Below, piece after piece: positions 18,941 to 27,334 of a DNA stretch of 53,390 nucleotides. The stretch comes from Sulfurimonas sp. SAG-AH-194-C21 (GTDB taxonomy: Bacteria > Campylobacterota > Campylobacteria > Campylobacterales > Sulfurimonadaceae), in the NCBI RefSeq assembly GCF_029215985.1, contig NZ_JAEMVC010000012.1, forward strand, positions 1 to 53,390. Direction: 5' to 3'. The notes below the pieces were generated by a model, which worked only from the letters and a program-made list of their open reading frames with translations, ran no database searches and was not told the origin of the DNA. Made by a program: the position numbers and the translations under genes. Position 1 is the stretch's first letter; every line of letters starts with the position of its first letter.

Positions 18941-20103
18941 AGTTTTTTGATGTATTTAGTGCTGAGGCAAAACTTATCTTTTCAGATGTTGCTATAGTTT
19001 TAACTATCATCGGTGGTGTACTTTTGTACTCTTTTTTATACCCACAACCGTATGCTAAACAGAGTGTGAGCAGTTTAACTGTTAGTGTGGTTGACTTAGA
19101 TAGGAGTGATGTCTCTCGCCAAATTATTTATGAATTAAACGCGACGCCACAGGTAGATGTTCTTCGAGTCGATGTTAGTAAAAGAGATGCATTAGAGGCA
19201 CTAGAACATACACAAGTGAAAGCTATAGTTGTTGTACCTGCTCACTTTAAACGCGACTTAGCACTCCTTACAAGCCCTACTATAGCCATAGGAGTTGATA
19301 GCTCTTATTTTCTTATCTATGGTGCTGTTTTAGAGGGTGCTATGAAGTCAGTGCTCACATACTCTGCTAAGATAAAAGTAGCGAACCTTTTAAAGTCACA
19401 AGTACCTCTGACAAAAGCAAAAGCCTCTTTCTCGGCTTATACACTCAAGACTATTAACCTCTTTAACAAGGACAATAGTTACACACAGTATGTAGTTCCA
19501 GCAGTTTTTATACTCATTCTCCAACAGACTCTACTTATAGGCTTGGGAATACTTGGTGGTGGAGTAAATGAAAGACTAAAAAATAAGAACTATCTACACT
19601 ATAATGATGCTAAAACTCGAGATGTGATTTTATCGCGTTATCTTATCTTTGGATTTATATTTTTTGTGCATATGCTCTTTTATTTTGGTTTTTCTTATGA
19701 ACTATTTGGGATTACACATTTAGCACAGATAAGTGAGTTACTCACTTTTGGTCTTGTGTTTGTGTTAGCTGTTATGGCGTTTGGTACTTTTTTAGGCTCT
19801 TTGTTAGGCTCTCGTGAGATAGCAACACCTCTTGTGCTTTTCTCATCTCTTCCTTTAGTTTTTAGCATAGGTTTTATTTGGCCACTTGAAGCGATACCGA
19901 GTTTTATACACTATCTCTCTTACATTTCACCATCAACACCAGCTATTATGGGATTTTTGAAGTTGAACCAGATGGGTGCTGATATGGACATGTTAAGAGA
20001 TGAGTTATTGATTTTATCTGTGCAGGCTGGTATATATACTATTTTAGGGTATTATTTCATAAATAAAAAGAGGAAAAAAATATGTCAAAATTTGAAAATG
20101 TAA
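18937..20103 (+). CDS. ABC-2 type permease, second of a pair
   Basis: 388 residues with the same topology as the upstream gene and a clearly homologous extracytoplasmic start, [21 protein letters not shown]. Membrane segments fill the C-terminal half, including the conserved [23 protein letters not shown] and [23 protein letters not shown] region. The two genes are probably a heterodimeric inner-membrane channel. The last 22 nt overlap the start of ppnP, so ppnP may be read from the same message although its function is unrelated. Confidence 0.88.
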   Translation: MKFFDVFSAEAKLIFSDVAIVLTIIGGVLLYSFLYPQPYAKQSVSSLTVSVVDLDRSDVSRQIIYELNATPQVDVLRVDVSKRDALEALEHTQVKAIVVVPAHFKRDLALLTSPTIAIGVDSSYFLIYGAVLEGAMKSVLTYSAKIKVANLLKSQVPLTKAKASFSAYTLKTINLFNKDNSYTQYVVPAVFILILQQTLLIGLGILGGGVNERLKNKNYLHYNDAKTRDVILSRYLIFGFIFFVHMLFYFGFSYELFGITHLAQISELLTFGLVFVLAVMAFGTFLGSLLGSREIATPLVLFSSLPLVFSIGFIWPLEAIPSFIHYLSYISPSTPAIMGFLKLNQMGADMDMLRDELLILSVQAGIYTILGYYFINKKRKKICQNLKM

Positions 20104-20393
20104 CAGCAGTAAAAGCTGCAAATATCTACTTCGACGGTAATGTAACATCTCGTACTCTAGAGTTTAGTGATGGAACTATTAAGTCTTTAGGAATTATGCT
20201 TCCGGGTGAGTATACTTTTGCAACTAATGAAGCTGAGATTATGGAGATCATGAGTGGTGAGATTGATGTTAAACTTCCAGGACAAGAGTGGAAAACTCTG
20301 AATACTCCAGAGACTTTTAATGTACCTGCCAACTCATCGTTTGATGTAAAGGTTACAACAGCAACAGACTACTGCTGTTCTTATATTAAATAA
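20082..20393 (+). CDS. ppnP: pyrimidine/purine nucleoside phosphorylase PpnP
   Basis: Small cupin (103 aa) of the former DUF1255 family. The E. coli homologue YaiE/PpnP splits several nucleosides with phosphate to a base and ribose 1-phosphate. Recognisable segments are [40 protein letters not shown] and [11 protein letters not shown], with DYCCSYI at the end. It starts inside the end of the ABC-2 permease gene and its stop overlaps the convergent trxC gene by 8 nt. Confidence 0.93.
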   Translation: MSKFENVTAVKAANIYFDGNVTSRTLEFSDGTIKSLGIMLPGEYTFATNEAEIMEIMSGEIDVKLPGQEWKTLNTPETFNVPANSSFDVKVTTATDYCCSYIK

Positions 20394-20808
20394 ACTGTCC
20401 TACTAACTGTTTGAGACTTGTCTCATCCAGTGCACCACTAACACGTTTTACTTCTTTACCATTTTGAAATATAACAAGAGTAGGTATACTTCGAATATTC
20501 ATTCTAGCACCTAGATTTTTCTCATCTTCAGTATTTACCTTACAAAAAAGAGCCTTAAGAGGGAAATCTGTAGCAGTCTTAAGAAATGTAGGTCCAAACA
20601 TCTTACATGGACCACACCAAGGTGCCCAGAAGTCAACTATGACAACCGGTTCACTGTTGACTACTACTTCATCAAAATTAGTTTCTGTTAGTACTATAGG
20701 CTGTGTTTCTAAAAGGGATTTTTTGCATTTTCCACAGTTAGCTTTTTTATAAGACTCTTTTTTAGGTACATTATTTATCATTAAACAGTGCGGGCAGACT
20801 ACTCTCAT
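20386..20808 (-). CDS. trxC: thioredoxin 2 (TrxC-type, N-terminal zinc finger)
   Basis: 140 residues. An N-terminal zinc-binding segment has two Cys pairs (CPHC at residues 5-8 and CGKC at 25-28), followed by a thioredoxin fold with the redox motif WCGPC in [16 protein letters not shown]. The cis-Pro region reads [16 protein letters not shown]. TrxC-type thioredoxins reduce disulfides in the cytoplasm, often under oxidative stress. It is 1 nt from fliW on the same strand and overlaps ppnP convergently by 8 nt. Confidence 0.95.
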   Translation of the reverse strand: MRVVCPHCLMINNVPKKESYKKANCGKCKKSLLETQPIVLTETNFDEVVVNSEPVVIVDFWAPWCGPCKMFGPTFLKTATDFPLKALFCKVNTEDEKNLGARMNIRSIPTLVIFQNGKEVKRVSGALDETSLKQLVGQFI

Positions 20809-20809
20809 T

Positions 20810-21193
20810 TTAGTTTTTAAAAGACTTTATAGTTTCAGTCATTCCAAAGTCAGGATGTTTTCTTGGTTCAAGAATAATTTGTGCAAGTTTGTTGTTGTCA
20901 TTATTGATAATAATAGGTGCTAGAAAGTTTATATATGAATCTTCAAGAGGTTTTTGAATAATTAAAATATTGTAAACACTTAGACTTGACTTATCAGTTA
21001 TGTCTAAAAGTATCTTAATGTCGACTGGAATATCAAAAGAGTATTCTCTAAGTGCATATGGGTTTACAACTGTAAAAGTTATATTATCATCTGTTGTATC
21101 TTTTAGTGTTGAAAATAGAGAGTCTATCTCCAAGATAGTTACTTTTTGTGTGTCAGGAAATCCTAACAATTCACCGCGAACATTATAACTCAT
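20810..21193 (-). CDS. fliW: flagellar assembly factor FliW
   Basis: FliW binds flagellin and, in well-studied species, the translational repressor CsrA, coupling flagellin synthesis to export. It has 127 residues, a slightly short but normal length. It shows the family features GELLGFPDTQKVTILEID, TFTVVNPYALREYSFDIP, SLSVYNILIIQKP and YINFLAPIIINNDN, followed by AQIIL. No csrA is adjacent. A flagellin gene lies 25 kb away at 46706 and fliI at 35768, so motility genes in this region are scattered rather than clustered. Confidence 0.93.
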   Translation of the reverse strand: MSYNVRGELLGFPDTQKVTILEIDSLFSTLKDTTDDNITFTVVNPYALREYSFDIPVDIKILLDITDKSSLSVYNILIIQKPLEDSYINFLAPIIINNDNNKLAQIILEPRKHPDFGMTETIKSFKN

Positions 21194-21202
21194 GATAGTC
21201 CT

Positions 21203-21568
21203 TTAAAATAAGCCCTCTTCATATTTAAGAGTGTTAGCTATTATGTAACATGAAGAGCTCTTTATAGTTGATATATTATAGCACTCTCCTATACCAAAAG
21301 CAAATAAAGTATCTTCTTTAAGAATATTTGCTCCCTCACTCATATCTACAAGATAAAGACGAGAGCTCTCTAAAAGTCTTGCATCGCTAACACCATTAAA
21401 CTCTAGTGTTATAGTTATCCAATCAAATGCTCTTGCACTATCTTGCACTGCGAAGGTTGTCTGAATTTGTAGGGGAGAGATTATGTTTAAAGAACGAAAC
21501 TCAGCATCTTTAAATGATGAGAAACGTTCAATAAATGCAGGAAGTTCATTTAATGTAAGAGGTTTCAT
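21203..21568 (-). CDS. hypothetical protein downstream of nrdA, about 121 aa
   Basis: No family recognised. I place the start at the Met 11 nt beyond the nrdA stop (MKPLTLNELPAFIERF); the longer frame up to 21628 would run through the end of nrdA and is unlikely. The protein is soluble, mixed alpha/beta, with strands such as QIQTTFAVQD and WITITLEFNGV. The spacing of 10 nt to nrdA and 9 nt to fliW suggests one transcription unit nrdA, this gene, fliW, trxC. Confidence 0.6.
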   Translation of the reverse strand: MKPLTLNELPAFIERFSSFKDAEFRSLNIISPLQIQTTFAVQDSARAFDWITITLEFNGVSDARLLESSRLYLVDMSEGANILKEDTLFAFGIGECYNISTIKSSSCYIIANTLKYEEGLF

Positions 21569-21578
21569 GCCAAAGTGC

Positions 21579-23945
21579 CTATTGACAACCAACACACTCC
21601 ATACTTCTATCTTCAACATCGCCAGCAACTTCAGGAGATTGTGAACGTAGATAGTATGTAGATTTTAAACCTAGTTTCCAAGCGAGCATATAAATCTCGT
21701 TTAAGTACTTACCACTTGCTTTATCAAGTGTTATAAATATGTTAAGCGATTGCCCTTGGTCTATCCACTTTTGACGAATTGCCGCAGCTTTAATTAGTAG
21801 TGTCTGGTTCAAGTCATAAGCAGGTGTATAATAGCTCCAAGTCTCTGGAGAGAGTTTAGGAACAACAACTGGAATAAGACCAGATAAGTTCTCTTCAAAC
21901 CACTTGCGTTTAAATACAGGCTCGATTGCTTGCGTAGTTCCCGTAAGGATTGAGATAGAACTTGTAGGAGCAACAGCCATTAAGTAACCGTTTCTCATAC
22001 CTTGCTTTTTTACTTTTGAACGTAGGTCATCCCACTCATATGTTGAAGCAAAAAGTCCACCACGGTCAACAAGGTTTATAACCTCTGCGTTTGCATGGTC
22101 TTGAGGGAAAATACCACGGCTCCATTTAGAACCTTCAAACTGAGGATAAGCACCTTTTTCTGCAGCTAAATCAGATGAGGCATTAATAGTGTTATAACAA
22201 ACACTTTCCATAACTTCATCTATCTTATCGAAGTGTTCTTGTGTTCCCCAAGGGATAGCTAGTTCTGCTAACATCTGTGCTTCACCCATAACACCTAAAC
22301 CGATAGAACGAGATTTCATGTTAGTGCGTTTTACTTTTTCAACTGGGTAGAAGTTTAGGTCTATAACGTTATCCAAACATCTAACAGCAGTTGGAACGAT
22401 TCTCTCTATCTCTGCTTTTGTATTTATACGTGAGAGGTTGATAGAAGCAAGGTTACATACAGCAGTTGAACCATTTACTTTTTCTTTCTCTACTACAAAG
22501 ATAGGAAGTCCACCGAGTGAGTCTAGTGCCGTTACCTTTTTAGCTGGTTTTTCAATACCGCTGTCTACTGTAACAAGTTCATCTTCTTCATAAGAAACAG
22601 TATCACCATTTTCAAAAACAAACTTTATTTTGTAGTGATTTGGTTCTGTGTTTTGAAAGATTTCCGTACAGAGGTTTGAACTTCTGATGATACCGTAGTG
22701 ATCATTCGGGTTAGCACGGTTAGCATTATCTTTAAAACAAAGAAAAGGTGAACCTGTCTCAAAGTAAGAAGTGAGAATCTTTTTCCATAAATCTTTTGCT
22801 TTGATTTTCTCTTTTAAAATTGACTCATCTTGTTCAAGTTCAAGATAACGTTTGTTAAACTCTTCACCATGAATGTTTGTAAGTTCTCTTACATCATACG
22901 GATCAAAAAGAGTCCAGATAGCATCTTCTTGAACTCTTCGCATAAACATATCGTTTAGCCAAAGTGATGGAAAAAGATCATGGGCACGACGACGCTCTTC
23001 ACCAGAGTTTTTCTTTAGGTCTAAAAAGTCGTTGATGTCTATATGCCAAGGTTCAAGATAAACAGCGATAGCTCCTTTTCTAGTTCCGAGTTGATCAACT
23101 GCAATTGCGATGTCATTTGTGATTTTTAAAAATGGAACTGTTCCGCCTGCCGCGTTTTTATGTCCATCAATAAATGAACCCATTGAACGAACCTGAGTCC
23201 AATCCCAACCGATACCACCACCAAACTTAGAAAGCATAGCCATCTCTTGGTAAGTATCAAAAATTCCTTCTATATTATCAGGTGCTGAACCGATGTAACA
23301 AGATGAGAGTTGATGTCTTGGTGTTCTCGCGTTTGAGAGAGTTGGTGTTGCAAGCATAACCTCAAATTTACTTATCATATTATAAAACTTAATTGCCCAC
23401 TCTTGACGATTTTCCTCGCGTTGTGCAAGAAACATTGCTATACCCATAAACATATGCTGAGGAAGTTCAATAGGATTAGAATCTCTATCTTTTATAAGGT
23501 ATCTATCATACAGAGTTTTTACTCCAAGATAGTTAAACTGAAAATCGCGTTCAGGAACAAGGTGCTTTTCTAGTTCATCTAAATCATACATCTCTTTTAG
23601 ACCTAAAAGAATACGTCCCTCTTTTTCACCTTTTTCAAAATACTTAGAAAGTTTACAATATCCTGTAAAACCGTTTACTTGATGGTATAGGTTAAAGATG
23701 AAAAGACGTGAAGCTACAAAAGTCCAGTTAGGTGCATCTATGTCTATTTTGTCTACAGCAGTTTTTATAAGAGTCTCTTGAATCTCTTTAGAAGTGATAC
23801 CATCACGAAAGTGAATCTGTGCATCAACCTCAAGTTCACTCTGACTTACATTGTATAAACCTTTAACAGCTGCTGCTGTATATTTTTGTATTTTTGAGAT
23901 ATCTAAAGGTTCTGTTCTGCCATTTCTTTTTATTACTGTTATCAT
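21579..23945 (-). CDS. nrdA: ribonucleoside-diphosphate reductase alpha subunit (class I)
   Basis: Reduces ribonucleoside diphosphates to deoxyribonucleotides, working with a radical-generating beta subunit not seen in this window. 788 residues. An N-terminal ATP-cone (MITVIKRNGRTEPLDISKIQ) precedes the catalytic barrel with TPTLSNARTPRHQLSSCYIG, the CNLASINLSRI cysteine/active-site segment, and MAVAPTSSISILTGTTQAIEP. The tail ends in ECVGCQ, the Cys pair that passes electrons from thioredoxin. trxC lies three genes downstream, a sensible reductant partner. Confidence 0.97.
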   Translation of the reverse strand: MITVIKRNGRTEPLDISKIQKYTAAAVKGLYNVSQSELEVDAQIHFRDGITSKEIQETLIKTAVDKIDIDAPNWTFVASRLFIFNLYHQVNGFTGYCKLSKYFEKGEKEGRILLGLKEMYDLDELEKHLVPERDFQFNYLGVKTLYDRYLIKDRDSNPIELPQHMFMGIAMFLAQREENRQEWAIKFYNMISKFEVMLATPTLSNARTPRHQLSSCYIGSAPDNIEGIFDTYQEMAMLSKFGGGIGWDWTQVRSMGSFIDGHKNAAGGTVPFLKITNDIAIAVDQLGTRKGAIAVYLEPWHIDINDFLDLKKNSGEERRRAHDLFPSLWLNDMFMRRVQEDAIWTLFDPYDVRELTNIHGEEFNKRYLELEQDESILKEKIKAKDLWKKILTSYFETGSPFLCFKDNANRANPNDHYGIIRSSNLCTEIFQNTEPNHYKIKFVFENGDTVSYEEDELVTVDSGIEKPAKKVTALDSLGGLPIFVVEKEKVNGSTAVCNLASINLSRINTKAEIERIVPTAVRCLDNVIDLNFYPVEKVKRTNMKSRSIGLGVMGEAQMLAELAIPWGTQEHFDKIDEVMESVCYNTINASSDLAAEKGAYPQFEGSKWSRGIFPQDHANAEVINLVDRGGLFASTYEWDDLRSKVKKQGMRNGYLMAVAPTSSISILTGTTQAIEPVFKRKWFEENLSGLIPVVVPKLSPETWSYYTPAYDLNQTLLIKAAAIRQKWIDQGQSLNIFITLDKASGKYLNEIYMLAWKLGLKSTYYLRSQSPEVAGDVEDRSMECVGCQ

Positions 23946-24159
23946 TTAAAGTCTTCCTATCATTTATAAATATAGAGATAATTTTTAGCTAAGTATTGAA
24001 GTAAATATTTAGGTAAAAATTATACTTATGTAAGTTGATTCTATCTAAACAATAGTAATGGGATTCTGAAATTAAGTAAAAAATCTAAAGAATTTTAATG
24101 GATTAATAGGAGTAATAATTAGCATAACCTAAAGGCTATGCTAAAGAGGAATTTGACTG
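23946..24159. other. nrdA-purB spacer with a hairpin after purB
   Basis: This 214-nt AT-rich spacer has no reading frame of note. TTAGCATA (24119-24126) pairs with TATGCTAA (24137-24144) 16 nt beyond the purB stop; on the minus strand the stem is followed by TTATTACTCC, so it could be a weak intrinsic terminator for purB. The nrdA promoter should be in the part near 23950-24050, but I could not pick a convincing -35/-10 pair. Confidence 0.35.
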
Positions 24160-25488
24160 TTATTTAAAAACACGTTTAAAAATATTATCTACATTTTTAG
24201 TATAATAATCGTAGTTAAAACACTCACGAATCTCTTTTTCGCTTAATGATTTACGTAACTCATCATCTGCTAAAAGATGGTTAAGATAAAGTGACTCACC
24301 ATTTTCATTTGTAGTTGCACGACCACCTTGAATCTCTTCCCAAACTTTCATTGCATTTCTTTGAACAATTCTATATGCATCTTCACGACTCACACCTTGA
24401 AGTGGTAACTCAAGTAAAACTCGTTGAGAGAAAACAAGTCCACCTGTTAGGTTTAAGTTTTTCATCATGTTCTCAGGGAATACTGTAAGGTTCGCTATAA
24501 CATTATTCATACGATGAAGCATAAAGTCCATAGTAATGAAAGCATCCGGTAACCAAAAACGCTCAGTAGAAGAGTGAGAGATATCACGCTCGTGCCATAA
24601 TGCTACATTTTCCATCGCAGGAGTAACACAAGTTCTAATAATACGAGCAAGACCTGTAATGTTCTCTGTAAGGATTGGGTTACGTTTGTGAGGCATAGCA
24701 GAAGATCCTTTTTGACCTTTAGCGAAGAACTCTTCAGCTTCATACACTTCTGTACGTTGTAAATGTCTTACTTGAACTGCAAACTTTTCAATAGAAGAAG
24801 CTATAAGTGCTAGGGTAGTAGCAAGTCTTGCATAACGATCACGATGAACAACTTGGTTAGAACATGGCTCCGGCTTCAGACCTAACTCTGCCATCGCATA
24901 CTCTTCTAGTTCAAGTGGTGCATGTGCAAAGTTACCCATAGCTCCAGAGATTTGTCCAACAGCAATAACATCCATAGTCTGCTCTAGGTTTAAAAGGTGG
25001 CGAGACATTTCATCATACCATACAGCAAGAGTCAAACCAAAAGTTATAGGCTCACCGTGAATACCATGACTACGTCCAACCATAAGAGTCATCTTATGTT
25101 CCTCTGCACGTACTTTGATAGACTCCATTAATGTTTTTACACCATCTATTACAATGTTAAGTGAATCTTTCATCTGCAGTGCTACACCTGTATCAACTGC
25201 ATCAGAAGAAGTCATACCATAATGAAACCATCTTGACTCATCACCGAGGCTCTCAGATACAGATGTGTTAAAGGCAATGAGGTCATGTCTAGTAACTGCT
25301 TCTATCTCTTCTATACGCTCAACTGAGAATGTAGCATTCTTTACTATCTTATCTGCATCCTCTTGAGGAATCTTTCCTAGTTTTGCCCATGCTTTTACAG
25401 CTGCTTTTTCTACTTCTAGCCATGCTGCATATCTTGCATGCTGTGTCCACTTACTTGCCATCTCTGGACGTGAATATCTTTCTACCAT
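24160..25488 (-). CDS. purB: adenylosuccinate lyase
   Basis: Catalyses two steps of purine synthesis, releasing fumarate from SAICAR and from adenylosuccinate. 442 residues, the normal length for the shorter bacterial form. The fumarase/aspartase signature is present as KGSSAMPHKRNPILTENI, with the mobile catalytic serine in it. Other markers are MVERYSRPEMASKWT at the N-terminus, HYGMTSSDAVDTG and VGRSHGIHGEPITFG, the last with the conserved histidines. It is transcribed divergently from the pseudouridine synthase gene. Confidence 0.97.
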   Translation of the reverse strand: MVERYSRPEMASKWTQHARYAAWLEVEKAAVKAWAKLGKIPQEDADKIVKNATFSVERIEEIEAVTRHDLIAFNTSVSESLGDESRWFHYGMTSSDAVDTGVALQMKDSLNIVIDGVKTLMESIKVRAEEHKMTLMVGRSHGIHGEPITFGLTLAVWYDEMSRHLLNLEQTMDVIAVGQISGAMGNFAHAPLELEEYAMAELGLKPEPCSNQVVHRDRYARLATTLALIASSIEKFAVQVRHLQRTEVYEAEEFFAKGQKGSSAMPHKRNPILTENITGLARIIRTCVTPAMENVALWHERDISHSSTERFWLPDAFITMDFMLHRMNNVIANLTVFPENMMKNLNLTGGLVFSQRVLLELPLQGVSREDAYRIVQRNAMKVWEEIQGGRATTNENGESLYLNHLLADDELRKSLSEKEIRECFNYDYYTKNVDNIFKRVFK

Positions 25489-25597
25489 TATAATACCTTT
25501 TTATTAAGAAGTTTATTGCGCTAAAATTCGCTATATATATGAGTGACATTTTACTCAAAGTTTCATAATAAGCCAATTAAATACTAAAGGACTTCAT

Positions 25598-26521
25598 TTG
25601 CCATTTGTAAAGAATAAATATTTTGTAGAGAAAAAACAGAGAGCAGTCTTTTATATAGTGAATGAACTTGGCTACACTCAAAGAGAAGCACAGCGTTTCA
25701 TATCTAAAGGAAGAGTGCTTGTTGATGGTGAGAAGATGATTAAAACTGCTGGAGAAATTGAGGGAGAGATAGAGTTTATTCATTTTGAGCCAATAACTAA
25801 AGGACTTAAACCTACTTACGAGTCAGAAGAGTTTGTTGTTTTTGATAAACCAAGTGGAGTGCTTGTGCATCCGCAAACAAAACGCACACCCTACTCTCTT
25901 ATAGATGAGTTAAAGTTTCAGTATGGTCGTGATGCTAATATTGCTCATCGAATAGACCAAGAGACAAGTGGACTTGTATTGTGTGCTAAAAATAAAACAA
26001 GTGAACGTGAAATAAAGATGATGTTCCAAGAACGTGAAATGAAAAAGAAGTACTTTGCTATGGTACATGGCGAGATGAAAGAGGAGTTAGTAGTTGAAGC
26101 TCCACTCCTGCGTTCTCAAGATCAATCATCTGCTATGGTTAGAATGGTAGTTAAAGTACACGAAGATGGTAAAGCTTCTAAAACAACTTTCAGACCTCTA
26201 GAGTATTTTACTGATAAAGATATGACACTTGTTGAGTGCTCTCCTCATACGGGTAGACAACATCAGATACGTGTACATCTGTTTCACGTGAAACATACAA
26301 TAGTGGGCGAACCAATTTATGGACAGAGTGAAAAGATGCTTGTTAAGTTTTTAGATAAAGAACTTTCTCCACAAGAGAGAATAAATAATGGAGGAGCCTC
26401 AAGACTTCTTTTACATGCTTGCGAACTTGAATTTGAGTTATATGAAAAAATATATAATATTAAAAGTGATACTGACTTCTTGCAGGTCTGCTTTGATAGT
26501 ATGGATGTGAATAACTTTTAG
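25598..26521 (+). CDS. RluA-family pseudouridine synthase, carrying an internal parS
   Basis: Converts uridines in structured RNA to pseudouridine; the RluA, RluC or RluD specificity cannot be told. 307 residues: an S4 RNA-binding domain (about 5-65; GYTQREAQRFISKGRVLVDG) and a synthase domain with the catalytic motif HRIDQETSGLV (Asp is the nucleophile) and ECSPHTGRQHQIRVHL. The start is TTG at 25598, with AAAGGA 7 nt upstream. The codons for LFHVKH contain a perfect parS sequence at 26280-26295. Just there the usual family continuation, HLxxxGHPIVGD, reads HLFHVKHTIVGE, as if the DNA site had shaped the protein sequence. Confidence 0.92.
   Translation: MPFVKNKYFVEKKQRAVFYIVNELGYTQREAQRFISKGRVLVDGEKMIKTAGEIEGEIEFIHFEPITKGLKPTYESEEFVVFDKPSGVLVHPQTKRTPYSLIDELKFQYGRDANIAHRIDQETSGLVLCAKNKTSEREIKMMFQEREMKKKYFAMVHGEMKEELVVEAPLLRSQDQSSAMVRMVVKVHEDGKASKTTFRPLEYFTDKDMTLVECSPHTGRQHQIRVHLFHVKHTIVGEPIYGQSEKMLVKFLDKELSPQERINNGGASRLLLHACELEFELYEKIYNIKSDTDFLQVCFDSMDVNNF
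26280..26295. other. parS: parS centromere site inside a coding gene
   Basis: TGTTTCACGTGAAACA, the 16-bp palindrome that is the consensus ParB-binding site in most bacteria, occurs here without mismatch. It lies about 14.6 kb from dnaA, in the range where functional parS sites are normally found. ParB loaded here would spread and recruit ParA and condensin for origin segregation. parA and parB are not in this window. Confidence 0.9.
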
Positions 26522-26922
26522 TATAAATAATTTTATATTATAAATATTATTTAAATTTTGCTATATTTCACTAAAGCCCTATATTTAGGTCTTTAATGGA
26601 GTAATAATAGTGATATTTTTTTATAACTATATAAATATTTTCTTAAATAGTAAAAGAATTTAATAATTTATCTTCTAAGAGAATCTTCACTATTCACAAG
26701 TTAGAACACTGTGTGAATATTACACACTCTAGTGTGAATTTTAAAACTTATAAAGAAAAGAAATATTTTTTAAGAGGTTTTTTGTGAAAAGCAAGTTTTT
26801 TTAGGAAGATTGATTTTGTTATTTGTTTATAAGAAAAGTATGATATTATTACACTCAGAGACGGCCTCCCTGGTGTGTTGGTCGTTTTGCTTCATGAAGA
26901 GAAAATTAATCCCTTCATTCTT
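26522..26922. other. 401-nt gene-free stretch with DnaA-box cluster and hairpins
   Basis: No reading frame of note between two convergent genes. Immediately after the synthase stop, AAATAAT/ATTATTT (26525-26552) may act as a weak terminator. AAAGCCCTA with TAGGTCTTT (26573-26594) is a second weak hairpin. At 26686-26741 there are four TTCAC cores in 56 bp, listed separately. At 26861-26885 ACGGCC/GGTCGT forms a stem followed by TTTT, with TATGAT (26839-26844) about 15 nt upstream as a possible -10. That could be a very short transcript or a chance hairpin. Confidence 0.5.
26686..26741. promoter_or_regulatory. cluster of DnaA-box-like sites outside oriC
   Basis: The TTCAC core appears at 26686-26690 and in CTATTCACA (26690-26698) on the plus strand, and in ATATTCACA (26712-26720) and AAATTCACA (26733-26741) on the minus strand. 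The last three each differ from the TTATTCACA box by one or two bases. A 5-mer on either strand is expected about once in 500 bp, so four in 56 bp is notable. CACACTCTAGTGTG also forms a small palindrome within it, so a different regulator remains possible. Confidence 0.45.
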
Positions 26923-27159
26923 TTAAACTCCGTTATATCTTTTAATAATCTTTTTAACACGTGCTCGAAGATTTCGTAGTGCATCAGAACTTGTTCTACC
27001 ATCTGCAGTTAAGTTCTCAAAGTCATCACCAAGTTGTGCTTTGGCTATCCAACCTATTTTGTTATGGTACTTTATACCAACAAAGCGTATGTCACCAAAG
27101 TGACCCTTACAAAGTTTGTATATCTCTTTTATTCTATCTGAATCTAGTTTTTCTGCCAT
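26923..27159 (-). CDS. conserved-looking small hypothetical protein, 78 aa
   Basis: A soluble alpha-beta-beta-beta-alpha-like protein: a helical start (MAEKLDSDRIKEIYKLC), strands around DIRFVGIKYHNKIGWIAKAQLG, then a basic helix (SSDALRNLRARVKKIIKRY). The arrangement faintly recalls HicB-like or double-stranded RNA-binding folds, but I cannot assign a family. A good ribosome site (AAGGAATTAATT before ATG) and coding-like composition support it as a real gene. It lies 64 nt downstream of the small membrane protein gene on the same strand, with its own TAGAAT-like promoter possible in the gap. Confidence 0.7.
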   Translation of the reverse strand: MAEKLDSDRIKEIYKLCKGHFGDIRFVGIKYHNKIGWIAKAQLGDDFENLTADGRTSSDALRNLRARVKKIIKRYNGV

Positions 27160-27223
27160 AATTAATTCCTTGAATTTATTTTGACTTATTCTACCATATT
27201 TAAAGTGTAGTTTTGGTTACTTT

Positions 27224-27334
27224 TTAGTTATCAGCATCTTTGAGTGCATTATATAAAAAACCACCTACACCAATAGAAAAGACTACTATGATAATAATTA
27301 CTTCAGCTATATCTACGCCAGTAAAAGAGCCCAT
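27224..27334 (-). CDS. 36-aa single-span membrane protein coupled to rlmN
   Basis: The ATG at 27334-27332 overlaps the rlmN stop as TAATG, the classic re-initiation arrangement. The product begins MGSFTGVDIAEVIIIIVVFS, continues IGVGGFLYNALKDADN and stops with TAA at 27226-27224. It has an acidic N-terminus, one hydrophobic span (about residues 11-29) and a short polar C-terminal tail. The upstream end of rlmN carries GGAG as its ribosome site. No family is recognised. The tight coupling and clean transmembrane pattern argue that it is a real gene, although it is short. Confidence 0.65.
   Translation of the reverse strand: MGSFTGVDIAEVIIIIVVFSIGVGGFLYNALKDADN

Noticed and set aside
21569..21628. 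Start of the hypothetical gene inside the end of nrdA
   Set aside because: It would share 50 nt with nrdA; the Met just after the nrdA stop is a simpler start.
26712..26741. CRP/FNR-type site reading TGTGA-N5-ACACA
   Set aside because: Spacing is one base short and the region lies between convergent genes with no promoter to control; the DnaA-core reading explains more of the repeats.
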